Positions 1-8,636 of a stretch of 48,870 nucleotides of DNA are shown here, in pieces. The stretch spans positions 1 through 48,870 of the forward strand of contig JABURI010000032.1 in the NCBI GenBank assembly GCA_014762755.1. The letters are read 5' to 3'. The notes below the pieces were generated by a model, which saw nothing but the letters and a program-made list of their open reading frames with translations, ran no database searches and had not been told where the DNA came from. Positions within the stretch are counted from its first letter, which is position 1. Each line of letters opens with the position of its first letter. The translations under genes and the position numbers were made by a program. This DNA comes from Marinobacter sp. (lineage in GTDB: Bacteria > Pseudomonadota > Gammaproteobacteria > Pseudomonadales > Oleiphilaceae).

Positions 1-339
1 GGGCGTTAATGGAAAAGGCTTCGGTCTTTTGGGTGGCTTTGTGACAGTAGCCTTGGTGTAGGGATTGGCAGCCAAACCCGCTTAACTTGGTGAGCACCAA
101 AGCCGTCAGAGTCTGCATCCGATTTTGTTGCTTCAATCAGCAAGGGTGTTGGTAGTACATCGGCGTTCGTCGCTAAAAATGTCGAAACATAACTATCGGT
201 TCCAAGCGACGCCCATAGAGCAGAAGGTGGGAATACCATAAGATAGGCGGGTGACTGGCTGCGAGCGTGGTGCCGTCTTAGCCGGGTGCTGTGCGCAGTT
301 TTATTTTTCCAACCCAATCATCAAGATAAGTCATTACCT

Positions 340-1332
340 ATGTTGAATGCCTCGTCGACCCGCCTCAATAAATACATCAGCAGCAGCGGTATGTGCTCGC
401 GCCGCGAAGCGGACCGTTACATTGAACAGGGCAACGTATCTCTGAATGGCCGGCGTGCTGAGGTGGGCGATCTGGTCATGCCCGGAGATACGGTAAAGGT
501 TAACGGGCAGCTGATCGAGCCGCCAGAGCCCGACGACTTCGTTTTCATTGCACTGAATAAACCCGTGGGCGTCGTCAGTACGACGGACACCAGTGAGCCT
601 AATAACATCCAGCGCTTTGTGGGCCACGGTACCCGAATATTCCCCATTGGTCGGCTGGATAAAGACTCCCAGGGCCTGATCTTTTTAACCAGTAACGGCG
701 ATCTGGTGAATAAGATTCTGCGCGCTGGCAACGAGCATGAAAAAGAATACCTGGTGGACGTGGATAAGCCCATTACCAAGGGCTTTATTGAGGGGATGGC
801 CAAAGGAGTGCCGATTCTGGGCACCGTGACCAAGAAGTGTAAGGTGCAACAGGAGTCCGCCAGGGTCTTCAGGATCACCCTGGTGCAGGGCTTGAACCGC
901 CAGATCCGCCGTATGTGCGAACACTTCGGTTACGATGTGGTCAAGCTGGAGCGTGTTCGCATCATGAATGTGAACCTCAAAGGCCTGGACGTTGGCGAAT
1001 GGCGCGACCTCACCCAGAAAGAGCTGAATGGCATTATGGACGCCATCAAAGACTCATCGTCTGAGGCGCCGGCCGGGCAGAAAACCACGCAGAAACGGTC
1101 CGGTAAAAAGCCCGGTCAGAAACGTGGTGGCCCACCCAAAGCCAAAAAAGCCGGCGCTAGCCCCAAGGGCCGGCAACAGTCGGGGAAACCATCCGGCAAA
1201 CCGGTGAAACCCGGCAAGGGCGGTCATAAAAACAGGCCGGGTGGCAAGCCTGGCGGTAAACCAGTCGGTAAAAACACGGGGCCAAAGTCAAAACGGCCAC
1301 GCAAGCCAAGCGTCAAGAAAGCGCGTGGCTAG
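340..1332 (+). CDS. rluF: 23S rRNA pseudouridine synthase, RluF-like, with long basic Gly/Lys/Pro-rich C-terminal tail
   Basis: S4-like N-terminus ([21 protein letters not shown]) and RsuA/RluF catalytic motif [14 protein letters not shown]; internal ATG at 340 preferred over the ORF start at 286. Confidence 0.9.
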   Translation: MLNASSTRLNKYISSSGMCSRREADRYIEQGNVSLNGRRAEVGDLVMPGDTVKVNGQLIEPPEPDDFVFIALNKPVGVVSTTDTSEPNNIQRFVGHGTRIFPIGRLDKDSQGLIFLTSNGDLVNKILRAGNEHEKEYLVDVDKPITKGFIEGMAKGVPILGTVTKKCKVQQESARVFRITLVQGLNRQIRRMCEHFGYDVVKLERVRIMNVNLKGLDVGEWRDLTQKELNGIMDAIKDSSSEAPAGQKTTQKRSGKKPGQKRGGPPKAKKAGASPKGRQQSGKPSGKPVKPGKGGHKNRPGGKPGGKPVGKNTGPKSKRPRKPSVKKARG

Positions 1333-1949
1333 TCTTTGAAGCCTTTGGCCACCACGTAGACCTCGCGGGAGCGGGCGCGTGACGCATCGGGTTTGCGAAT
1401 CAAGACCTTGCTGAACGACGAACGCACGTCTTTGAGGTACTCGTCATAGCCCACCCCCTGAAACACCTTGGCGACAAAACAGCCGCCGGGCTTCAGGACC
1501 TGGCGGGCCATATCCAGGGCCAGCTCCACCAGATACATGGACGCTGCCTGGTCGGCCACATTGATACCGCTGATGTTGGGGGCCATGTCCGAGACCACCA
1601 GGTCCACCGGGGCGTTGTCCAGGGTGGCCATGATGTCGTCAAAGACTTCGTCTTCGGTAAAGTCTCCCTGGATGAAGTCCACACCCGCTATGGCATCCAT
1701 GGGCAGAATATCGGACGCGATCACGCGGCCCTTGGCGCCGACCCTGGTCGCCAATACCTGCGACCAGCCGCCCGGTGCACTGCCAAGGTCCATGGTCACC
1801 ATGCCGGGGCGAACCAGCTTGTCTTTCTCAATTAGCTCAAGCAGCTTGTAGCTGGCGCGGGAGCGATAGCCATCAGCTTGCGCGCGTTTCACATACACAT
1901 CATTGACGTGCTCATCAAGCCATTGCTGGCTGCTTTTGGATCTGGCCAT
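1329..1949 (-). CDS. rlmE: 23S rRNA (uridine-2'-O-)-methyltransferase RlmE (FtsJ/RrmJ)
   Basis: [37 protein letters not shown] motifs. Confidence 0.95.
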   Translation of the reverse strand: MARSKSSQQWLDEHVNDVYVKRAQADGYRSRASYKLLELIEKDKLVRPGMVTMDLGSAPGGWSQVLATRVGAKGRVIASDILPMDAIAGVDFIQGDFTEDEVFDDIMATLDNAPVDLVVSDMAPNISGINVADQAASMYLVELALDMARQVLKPGGCFVAKVFQGVGYDEYLKDVRSSFSKVLIRKPDASRARSREVYVVAKGFKD

Positions 1950-2070
1950 GTCATTGCTCTGAATAGAACCTGAAGTGTGCGCGGATTATACCTGCTCCGG
2001 CAGGGGGCTGTAACATGGGGAAATCCCGATCCATGCTAGTATTCACTGGCTTATTGGTTTGAGTAGCGCG

Positions 2071-2817
2071 ATGAAACTGGATGACATAAAAAAGCTGCAT
2101 AAGAAAAAAGGCCGCAAAGATCTGGGCTGTTTTTTGGTGGAAGGCGAGCACCTGATCCTGGAGCTGGAAAAGGCGGCCAGAGCCATTCCTGCATTCCGGC
2201 AGGCGAAAGTTTATGTCAGTGAAAGTTACGGCGACGTGGCGACATCGCTGGAACAGGTACGTATTACTGACAAGCAAATGCAAAAGATTGCCGATACGCA
2301 GACCCCGCAGGGCATTGTTGCGGTGGTGCCGTTTCGTACTGCTGAGCCGCTCTCTGCGCCTTCTGTTGATGCGGGTGAAACACCCCACGAAAAAACCATT
2401 TATTTATACGAAGTTCAGGACCCGGGCAACCTGGGTACCATTTTGCGAACCTTGGCCTGGTTCGGCGGTTTTCGCTGCGTATTAAGCCCCAACAGTGTGG
2501 ACCCCTATAACCCAAAAGTGGTGCGCGCGAGTATGGGGGCGATTTTCCATTTGCCCATTGAATTGGATGTGAGTATCAACGAGCTGAAAACGCGCTTTGA
2601 TCACTTTGCGTGCCTGGATATTGCCGGAGCACCACTCTCCAGTGAAAGCTTTACAACGCAACAGTGCTTTATATTTGGCAATGAAGCGCGCGGAGTTCCC
2701 CACGACGAACTGGCCGGGCTTGATGTGACCGCGTATTCCATTAAAGGGGCCGGCGTTCTTGAATCGCTGAATTTGGCCACGGCCGTCAATATGTGCGCGT
2801 ACGAACTGAATCGCTAG
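2071..2817 (+). CDS. TrmH/SpoU family RNA methyltransferase
   Basis: VQDPGNLGTILRT, FIFGNEARGVPHDEL and SLNLATAVNMCAYEL SPOUT motifs; ATG at 2071. Confidence 0.92.
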   Translation: MKLDDIKKLHKKKGRKDLGCFLVEGEHLILELEKAARAIPAFRQAKVYVSESYGDVATSLEQVRITDKQMQKIADTQTPQGIVAVVPFRTAEPLSAPSVDAGETPHEKTIYLYEVQDPGNLGTILRTLAWFGGFRCVLSPNSVDPYNPKVVRASMGAIFHLPIELDVSINELKTRFDHFACLDIAGAPLSSESFTTQQCFIFGNEARGVPHDELAGLDVTAYSIKGAGVLESLNLATAVNMCAYELNR

Positions 2818-2991
2818 CTTCGACACCGCTCACAGATCCGGTCATGGGGTCTCGGAATCCTGCAAGAAAAGGCCTCCGTTTGAGGTATAAAAAAAAGGAT
2901 TTAACAATCGGCTGCACAGCGACCGATTTTCCACCGCTTCGCTCTGCTTTTGTTTGCAGCTCATGGGCGACGTTAACGATATGGAGTCTGT

Positions 2992-3486
2992 GTGAAGTAT
3001 TTTGCGTACGGATCCAATATGTCTCTCCCAAGACTGAAAGAGAGGGTGCCCGGTGCCGAGCGAATCGGTATGTTCACGCTTGTTGAGCATTCTCTCCGGT
3101 TTCATAAGTGGAGCAGAGTAGATGGTTCGGCAAAGTGCGATGCGCTGTTTACTGGAAATCCCGATGACCACATCATTGGCGCGCTTTTCGAGATACCGGT
3201 GCACGAGAAAGGAGCGCTAGACCAGGCTGAGGGACTAGGCTTCGGCTATCAGGAGAAACGGGTTACGGTAACGGATGCTCAGGGGAATGCCCTTGAAGCG
3301 TTTACCTACTATGCAACCGATACCGATCCATCCTTGATGCCTTATTCCTGGTATTTGCATCACGTGATCTACGGCGCGAAAGAAATTGGGGTTCCAGACG
3401 ACTACCTGGAGGCCGTCTCAGCCACGAAAAGCCGGGAAGATCCTGATCGGGAAAGAGATGCCAGAGAGCGGGCAATATACCGCTAG
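2992..3486 (+). CDS. gamma-glutamylcyclotransferase family protein (AIG2-like)
   Basis: N-terminal YFAYGSNM signature and GALFEIP motif. Confidence 0.85.
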   Translation: MKYFAYGSNMSLPRLKERVPGAERIGMFTLVEHSLRFHKWSRVDGSAKCDALFTGNPDDHIIGALFEIPVHEKGALDQAEGLGFGYQEKRVTVTDAQGNALEAFTYYATDTDPSLMPYSWYLHHVIYGAKEIGVPDDYLEAVSATKSREDPDRERDARERAIYR

Positions 3487-4538
3487 AAAATGGGCTCGCC
3501 CGTCGCTTTGACCGCATAGAACAGGCAGTCACTCTTCGCAATCACCGGGTTGGTGGTAATCATGAAGGCTTTTAGGGCCTGGGCGGGGTAGATCTGCCCA
3601 TCCCTGACCCGAAGAACCTGTTCCATGTTCTCGGTCCGGTTGTGGCTGATCGCCGTGAGTATGCCAAGGCCTTTTTCTCCAACCCATCCCAGAGGCTCGT
3701 CCGGGGAAACAATCCCGAAATTGCGATGTTCGATGTCTGGCGGAAACGTGAGGTCAGCCTGACCGCTTGGCTCAAGGCGGTATTCGATGGTCGCTTCAGG
3801 CGCCAGCTCCACCCGGATCGGATTTCGCAGTAAGGCGACGTCCCACTCGGCTTTTTCCAGCGATAGCACGTCGGGTCTTGAGGTGTAGCGAACGAGTCCC
3901 TCGTACGCCAGTTCATGGGCCTGATCATCCTGGGCCCCGCCACACTCGATGGTCACCGTGGGTACCTCCTGTTCCGAATATTCCATCAGCGCTCCCAGGC
4001 GAAGATCCGTCATGATGAGGCGGTCGGTGAAGAGGGAGGTCAGCGCCTGATGGGCGGCGTCATTGGTGATGGTCACAGCGAAGGCCGGGCCTGTGCCTGA
4101 GGTGTTGTGCACGTCCAGCAGGCATTCGGGGTTCGTGTCGCGAAGCTCTTCCAGCATGGCCCTGGCAATCGCCCCTTCCTGCCCCTCAAAGGGTTCTTTA
4201 AAACACCGGTTGAGGTCGCGCCCATCGGGCAGCTGGCGTAGTGACAGCGCGGGCGGGATCTTCGCGGGATAGACGCCGCCCAGGAGAAACAGCATGTTGA
4301 CCTCGGGCGTGTGCTGCTCAAGCAGCCACCGGTGAAGCGCAAACAGCCCCGACGGTTCATTGCCATGGATCAGTGTTGCCATGGCCCGGGTACGGGAGCG
4401 ATCGCGACCGGCCACCCGAACCACCGTGGGCTTGTGCAAACGGTCCAGCCACTTCAGGGGGGAGCGACCCAACGTTTGGGGTGACGGGTCATTGAGGTAC
4501 TCAAGTACGTTTGAATTGCTCACGTTGACAGTGTCCAT
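3483..4538 (-). CDS. succinylglutamate desuccinylase/aspartoacylase family protein (M14-like Zn hydrolase)
   Basis: LIHGNEPSGLFAL, DGRDLNRCF, LLDVHNTSG, TIECGG motifs. Confidence 0.85.
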   Translation of the reverse strand: MDTVNVSNSNVLEYLNDPSPQTLGRSPLKWLDRLHKPTVVRVAGRDRSRTRAMATLIHGNEPSGLFALHRWLLEQHTPEVNMLFLLGGVYPAKIPPALSLRQLPDGRDLNRCFKEPFEGQEGAIARAMLEELRDTNPECLLDVHNTSGTGPAFAVTITNDAAHQALTSLFTDRLIMTDLRLGALMEYSEQEVPTVTIECGGAQDDQAHELAYEGLVRYTSRPDVLSLEKAEWDVALLRNPIRVELAPEATIEYRLEPSGQADLTFPPDIEHRNFGIVSPDEPLGWVGEKGLGILTAISHNRTENMEQVLRVRDGQIYPAQALKAFMITTNPVIAKSDCLFYAVKATGEPIF

Positions 4539-6004
4539 TCATGGAGCGGCACGTTTTTCTTCTGGTTGGTCATGTAAAGAGACAGCATGCTCCGGAACGC
4601 CTCATCGGGGCTCCGGGATTTGAATAAAGACTCGGTGATGTGGCGCTGCCATCGGGCACCCGACATGCCGGTTTCAATGCGGCCCTCGATGATGCCCAGC
4701 AGGCGGTGAATTTCCCTCTCGTCCACGGCTGTTTGTTGCAATGCTTCCCGGGCGCGGGCCAGCAGCTCACGGGCCACGGTCAGCAGGGGCGTATCCTGCA
4801 ACTGGACCTGATCCTTGTGCGGCCAGATGATGTCTGCGCCGATGCCGTCTTTGGCGGCGCGGTAGAAATTGTGTTCGGTGTAATGGAAGGGGAGTATCGA
4901 CGTCAGATGACGGATGTCATCGAGCACGGCCAACGCAGCCCCGATCACGAACAGCCCGTTAGCACACATATCAGTGGCAGTCGGACCCGCAGGCATGGAA
5001 CGAATCTCGATGCGCAGGTGCCCCCCGTCTGCATGGTCGTAGATGGCCCGGTTCCAGGGCCAGGTGGTGCCCTGGTGCAGTCGCAGCTCGGAAAGTTTTG
5101 GTACCTCGCCACAGTCAATCACGGCCATGGGGTCTTCATCCGACATCACTGGAATGATGGGCGGATACAGCGATGCGGAAGCCGCAAACAGTTCCCAGGC
5201 GCTGCGGGCCCAGCCGTTGCCGTAATAGACCCGTGGCGGGTGGCGCCAGGTTTTACGATTGGGGGAGCGGCTGTCGATGGATTGCTTGAACAGGGCAATA
5301 CGGGTTTCGTCCCAGAGGTGGTGGCCAAACAGGCTGGGTGAATTGCTGGCCAGGGCCAGGACAATCGGCGTGACCAGCTGGATCGCATTGAAATAATCCG
5401 CAAAGCGCTGGGCAGGCACACGCCAGTGCAGCTGGAACGAGGTATTGGCCCCTTCCATGTAGACGTCGTCCGCTTCCAGATCGATGACATCGTTGCCACC
5501 GATATGGATGCTGAACGGCTCGCCCCGTTGCTTGAGCAGCGCGTTGGACAGGGCATGGTAGCGGGGCACGTCTGTCATCACATGCGCGCCCATGTCGGAC
5601 TGGCGCAGGGTGGGCAGAATTCCGATCGGTACCAGCTCTCCGTCCAGTGGTGCGGCGTGCTGGTTGATTCGCCGGATGGCCGCGAGCAGCTCCTGCTCTG
5701 TTCGGGCAAATGGTTGTCCCCTGAAAGCCTGGGGGCTGAGGTTGTATTCGAGATTGAAGCGGTTGAGCTCAACGGTCAGTTGGGAGTCCTGAACGCTGGC
5801 GGCGATTTCTGTGTTGATGGGTTGAACGCGCAGCTCAGGGTTTACGATGTAGAACTCGACCTCGGCTCCAATGGAGCTCTCACCCTCACCGAAGCCGGGT
5901 CGGTCCAGAAGGCGGGTGAGTGCTGTAAGGTCCGTCCGGACCTTGGCAGCAAAACGCTCGAACTCTTCCGGCGCAAATTCTGTTGTTCTGATCGATAGTC
6001 CCAC
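4520..6004 (-). CDS. glutamate-cysteine ligase family 2 (GCS2) / carboxylate-amine ligase-like protein
   Basis: IGAEVEFYIVN, VELNRFNLEYNLSP, EGANTSFQLHWRVP motifs; overlaps the start of the downstream desuccinylase-like gene by 19 nt. Confidence 0.78.
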   Translation of the reverse strand: MGLSIRTTEFAPEEFERFAAKVRTDLTALTRLLDRPGFGEGESSIGAEVEFYIVNPELRVQPINTEIAASVQDSQLTVELNRFNLEYNLSPQAFRGQPFARTEQELLAAIRRINQHAAPLDGELVPIGILPTLRQSDMGAHVMTDVPRYHALSNALLKQRGEPFSIHIGGNDVIDLEADDVYMEGANTSFQLHWRVPAQRFADYFNAIQLVTPIVLALASNSPSLFGHHLWDETRIALFKQSIDSRSPNRKTWRHPPRVYYGNGWARSAWELFAASASLYPPIIPVMSDEDPMAVIDCGEVPKLSELRLHQGTTWPWNRAIYDHADGGHLRIEIRSMPAGPTATDMCANGLFVIGAALAVLDDIRHLTSILPFHYTEHNFYRAAKDGIGADIIWPHKDQVQLQDTPLLTVARELLARAREALQQTAVDEREIHRLLGIIEGRIETGMSGARWQRHITESLFKSRSPDEAFRSMLSLYMTNQKKNVPLHEWTLST

Positions 6005-6250
6005 CGTAAGTCGTCTCTAGTACTGACTTACCTTGATATTAGTGGAAGATGCGCCCGGCACCAGCCCCATTGAAGCAGACCCTCAGGAACGGATTGTCGC
6101 GGTTTGCTATTGATCATTTTCTTGCCTTGAAGCAAAACGGACAGATCAGGCTGTGTAACAATCACTCTTGAGCTATCCTGATGTCCGAAACTGACAGAAA
6201 AACAGTGACAGCATTCCCGCTATAGCTGGGCTTTGATAACGGAGTGTCCC

Positions 6251-7240
6251 TTGCACATACTCGTTACCGGTGGCGCCGGCTTCATCGGCTCCAACATTGC
6301 TGAATACCATCTTCAACGCGGCGACAAGGTACATGTGGTGGATAACCTCAGTACCGGGTCGGAAGCCAACATTGCCGCCTTTCGTGATAACCCGAGCTTC
6401 CGCTTCGATCAGGCCGACATTGTCACCTGGGGTGACCTCGATATGGCCGTGGCCTGGGCGGACCGCATCTACCACATGGCCGCCGTGGTCGGCGTGTACC
6501 GGGTGCTCAGCGAACCGGTAGGAACCATGGCCACCAACATCGCCGGTACCGAGCGCCTGCTGAGATCGGTCAACCGGGACAGCTGGTCGCCGCAGGTGAT
6601 TCTCGCCTCCAGTTCCGAGGTTTATGGGCCGCACAACGAGGCGCAGCTCAGTGAAGAGGACTCCCTGATCATCCAGTCCGGTGCTCCGCTGCGCTGGAAC
6701 TACGCCATCAGCAAACTGGCGGACGAGGGATTCGGGCTAGCCTACGCCCGCGAGCACAATATTCCGGTCATCATTGCCCGGTTCTTCAATACGGTGGGCC
6801 CCAGGCAGACAGGTCGTTATGGCATGGTGGTGCCGCGCTTTGTGCAGAAGGCTGTGGCCAACGAGCCGATCACTGTATTCGGCGATGGCGAGCAGTCCCG
6901 TTCCTTCTGCGACGTGCGCGATACCGTGGTGGCGCTCGACCGGCTGGCCTCCATGCCTGATTTGCCTACCGGCGAGATCGTGAATGTCGGCAGCGAACGG
7001 GAAATCAGTATCAACGAGCTCGCCCGCCTGGTCATCGAATGCGCCGGCAGCAAGTCCACCATTGAGCACATTCCCTACAGGGAAGCCTACGGCGCGGAGT
7101 TCGAGGATATCCGCCACCGTCGTCCTTCACTGGCAAAACTTCGTCGGCTCACCGGCTTTGAACACGCCTGGACCCTGGAAAAAACCCTTACCGACCTGAT
7201 CAATCGGGCCCGCACGCAGCACAAGGAAGGGGAGAAGTAG
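6251..7240 (+). CDS. NAD-dependent epimerase/dehydratase (extended SDR, nucleotide-sugar type)
   Basis: VTGGAGFIGSNIAE Rossmann motif, SSSEVYGPHNE, YAISK catalytic YxxxK; TTG start with upstream GGAG. Confidence 0.9.
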   Translation: MHILVTGGAGFIGSNIAEYHLQRGDKVHVVDNLSTGSEANIAAFRDNPSFRFDQADIVTWGDLDMAVAWADRIYHMAAVVGVYRVLSEPVGTMATNIAGTERLLRSVNRDSWSPQVILASSSEVYGPHNEAQLSEEDSLIIQSGAPLRWNYAISKLADEGFGLAYAREHNIPVIIARFFNTVGPRQTGRYGMVVPRFVQKAVANEPITVFGDGEQSRSFCDVRDTVVALDRLASMPDLPTGEIVNVGSEREISINELARLVIECAGSKSTIEHIPYREAYGAEFEDIRHRRPSLAKLRRLTGFEHAWTLEKTLTDLINRARTQHKEGEK

Positions 7241-7241
7241 T

Positions 7242-8636
7242 ATGGCAACGGCGCCCTGGTTCGTCATTGGTCCGAGCACACTGGTGGCCTTCATCGGGCT
7301 TCTTCGCGGACCGGACAAAACTCCCCCCGAAAGCTCGGAGGACTGGCACGATGCCACGGTGGACGTGATCATCCCGGCTCTCAACGAAGAGCAGAACATC
7401 TTGCTTGCCCTGAGTTCCATTGCCCGCCAGAGCTTCAAGCCTCGCAAGGTCATTCTTGTGGACGACGGGAGTACCGACCGGACTGCCGAAGTGGCCCGCG
7501 CCTTTGGCGAAGATCTGGGGCTGAACCTGGAAGTGATCCGGCGCGAGCAATCCATCGGCAAGACACCCACTCTCAAGCGGGGTGCCCGTGAGCTGGATGC
7601 CGATGTTGAGGTGGTGCTCGATGGTGACACCTTCCTGGAATCGGAAAACTACATCGAGCGTCTGGTGCAGGAACTCTATAAGGCTCCCGGCGTGGCTTCC
7701 GCCTGCGGGGTGGTGCAGCCGATGCGGGAAAAAGACCGGCAGGAAGTGACGAACGCAGCACCCCTCAGGGGCTTCCTTGAAAAACACGCGAATTATGTGA
7801 CGCCCCGCCCAAGCGCCTGGCACCGCTTCAACCGGGCCATCACCAATTTTTACCGCGGCATTCTCTACACCTTTCTCCAGCGCTTCGTGTACCGGGGCCA
7901 GATGGTGGTGTTCGGCAGCATTATCAATCCGGTGGGCTGTGCCGTGGCCTATCGCCGCGAATACCTCAGAAAACTGTTCGACTACTACGAGCCGATCCTG
8001 GGAGACGACCTGACCAACTCCGAAGACATCTTCATCGGCTTTGCCCTGCTGAACGAGGGCTACCGCAACGTCCAGCTCCAGGACGTGGCGGTCCGGTCGC
8101 TGGAACCGGAGTTTCCGCGGCTGGCGCACCAGCTGTACTTCTGGTCCTCCAGCTTCCTTCAGAGCTGCTATTACTTCGATGGCCTGTTGCGCAGTCCGTT
8201 CAAGGGCTTCCGTCGGTATCGTCAGAAGCATGAGGCGAAACACTACGAACAGGAGCATCCGGACACTCGGAACCATATCCACCGGCGCGGCGAACCCTAC
8301 CGTCAGCCCTGGGGGCAGGGCTATACCAAACAGTTCGGCCGGCCCATGGGCTGGGCTGTATTCATGGCCGCGCTGGAGAAGATTGCCTTTCCCACCGCGC
8401 TTTTGATCATGCTGATTCTCCAGCTGTGGGGCCCGTTGCTGATTACCTTCCTGGCCGAAATGACCCTGGTCATCCTGATCCTCATGTTCAATGCCCCGGG
8501 GCACCGATTCCGTGCCTTCTGGGAGGCCATCGCGGTCACCCCGCTGCGATACGGCAGCCTGCTGTTTGATGCGGCGAACATCGGACGGTTCGCTACCGAT
8601 CTCTGGATCACCCGCAACCGGAGGTGGCGCAAATGA
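7242..8636 (+). CDS. membrane-anchored family 2 glycosyltransferase
   Basis: VDVIIPALNEEQNI, LVDDGSTDRT, VLDGDTFLE; C-terminal TM helices; 4-nt overlap with the downstream CDS. Confidence 0.9.
   Translation: MATAPWFVIGPSTLVAFIGLLRGPDKTPPESSEDWHDATVDVIIPALNEEQNILLALSSIARQSFKPRKVILVDDGSTDRTAEVARAFGEDLGLNLEVIRREQSIGKTPTLKRGARELDADVEVVLDGDTFLESENYIERLVQELYKAPGVASACGVVQPMREKDRQEVTNAAPLRGFLEKHANYVTPRPSAWHRFNRAITNFYRGILYTFLQRFVYRGQMVVFGSIINPVGCAVAYRREYLRKLFDYYEPILGDDLTNSEDIFIGFALLNEGYRNVQLQDVAVRSLEPEFPRLAHQLYFWSSSFLQSCYYFDGLLRSPFKGFRRYRQKHEAKHYEQEHPDTRNHIHRRGEPYRQPWGQGYTKQFGRPMGWAVFMAALEKIAFPTALLIMLILQLWGPLLITFLAEMTLVILILMFNAPGHRFRAFWEAIAVTPLRYGSLLFDAANIGRFATDLWITRNRRWRK

Noticed and set aside
1-20. 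GGCGTTAATGG as a possible integron attC/core site
   Set aside because: Does not fit GTTRRRY and no paired half-site was found.
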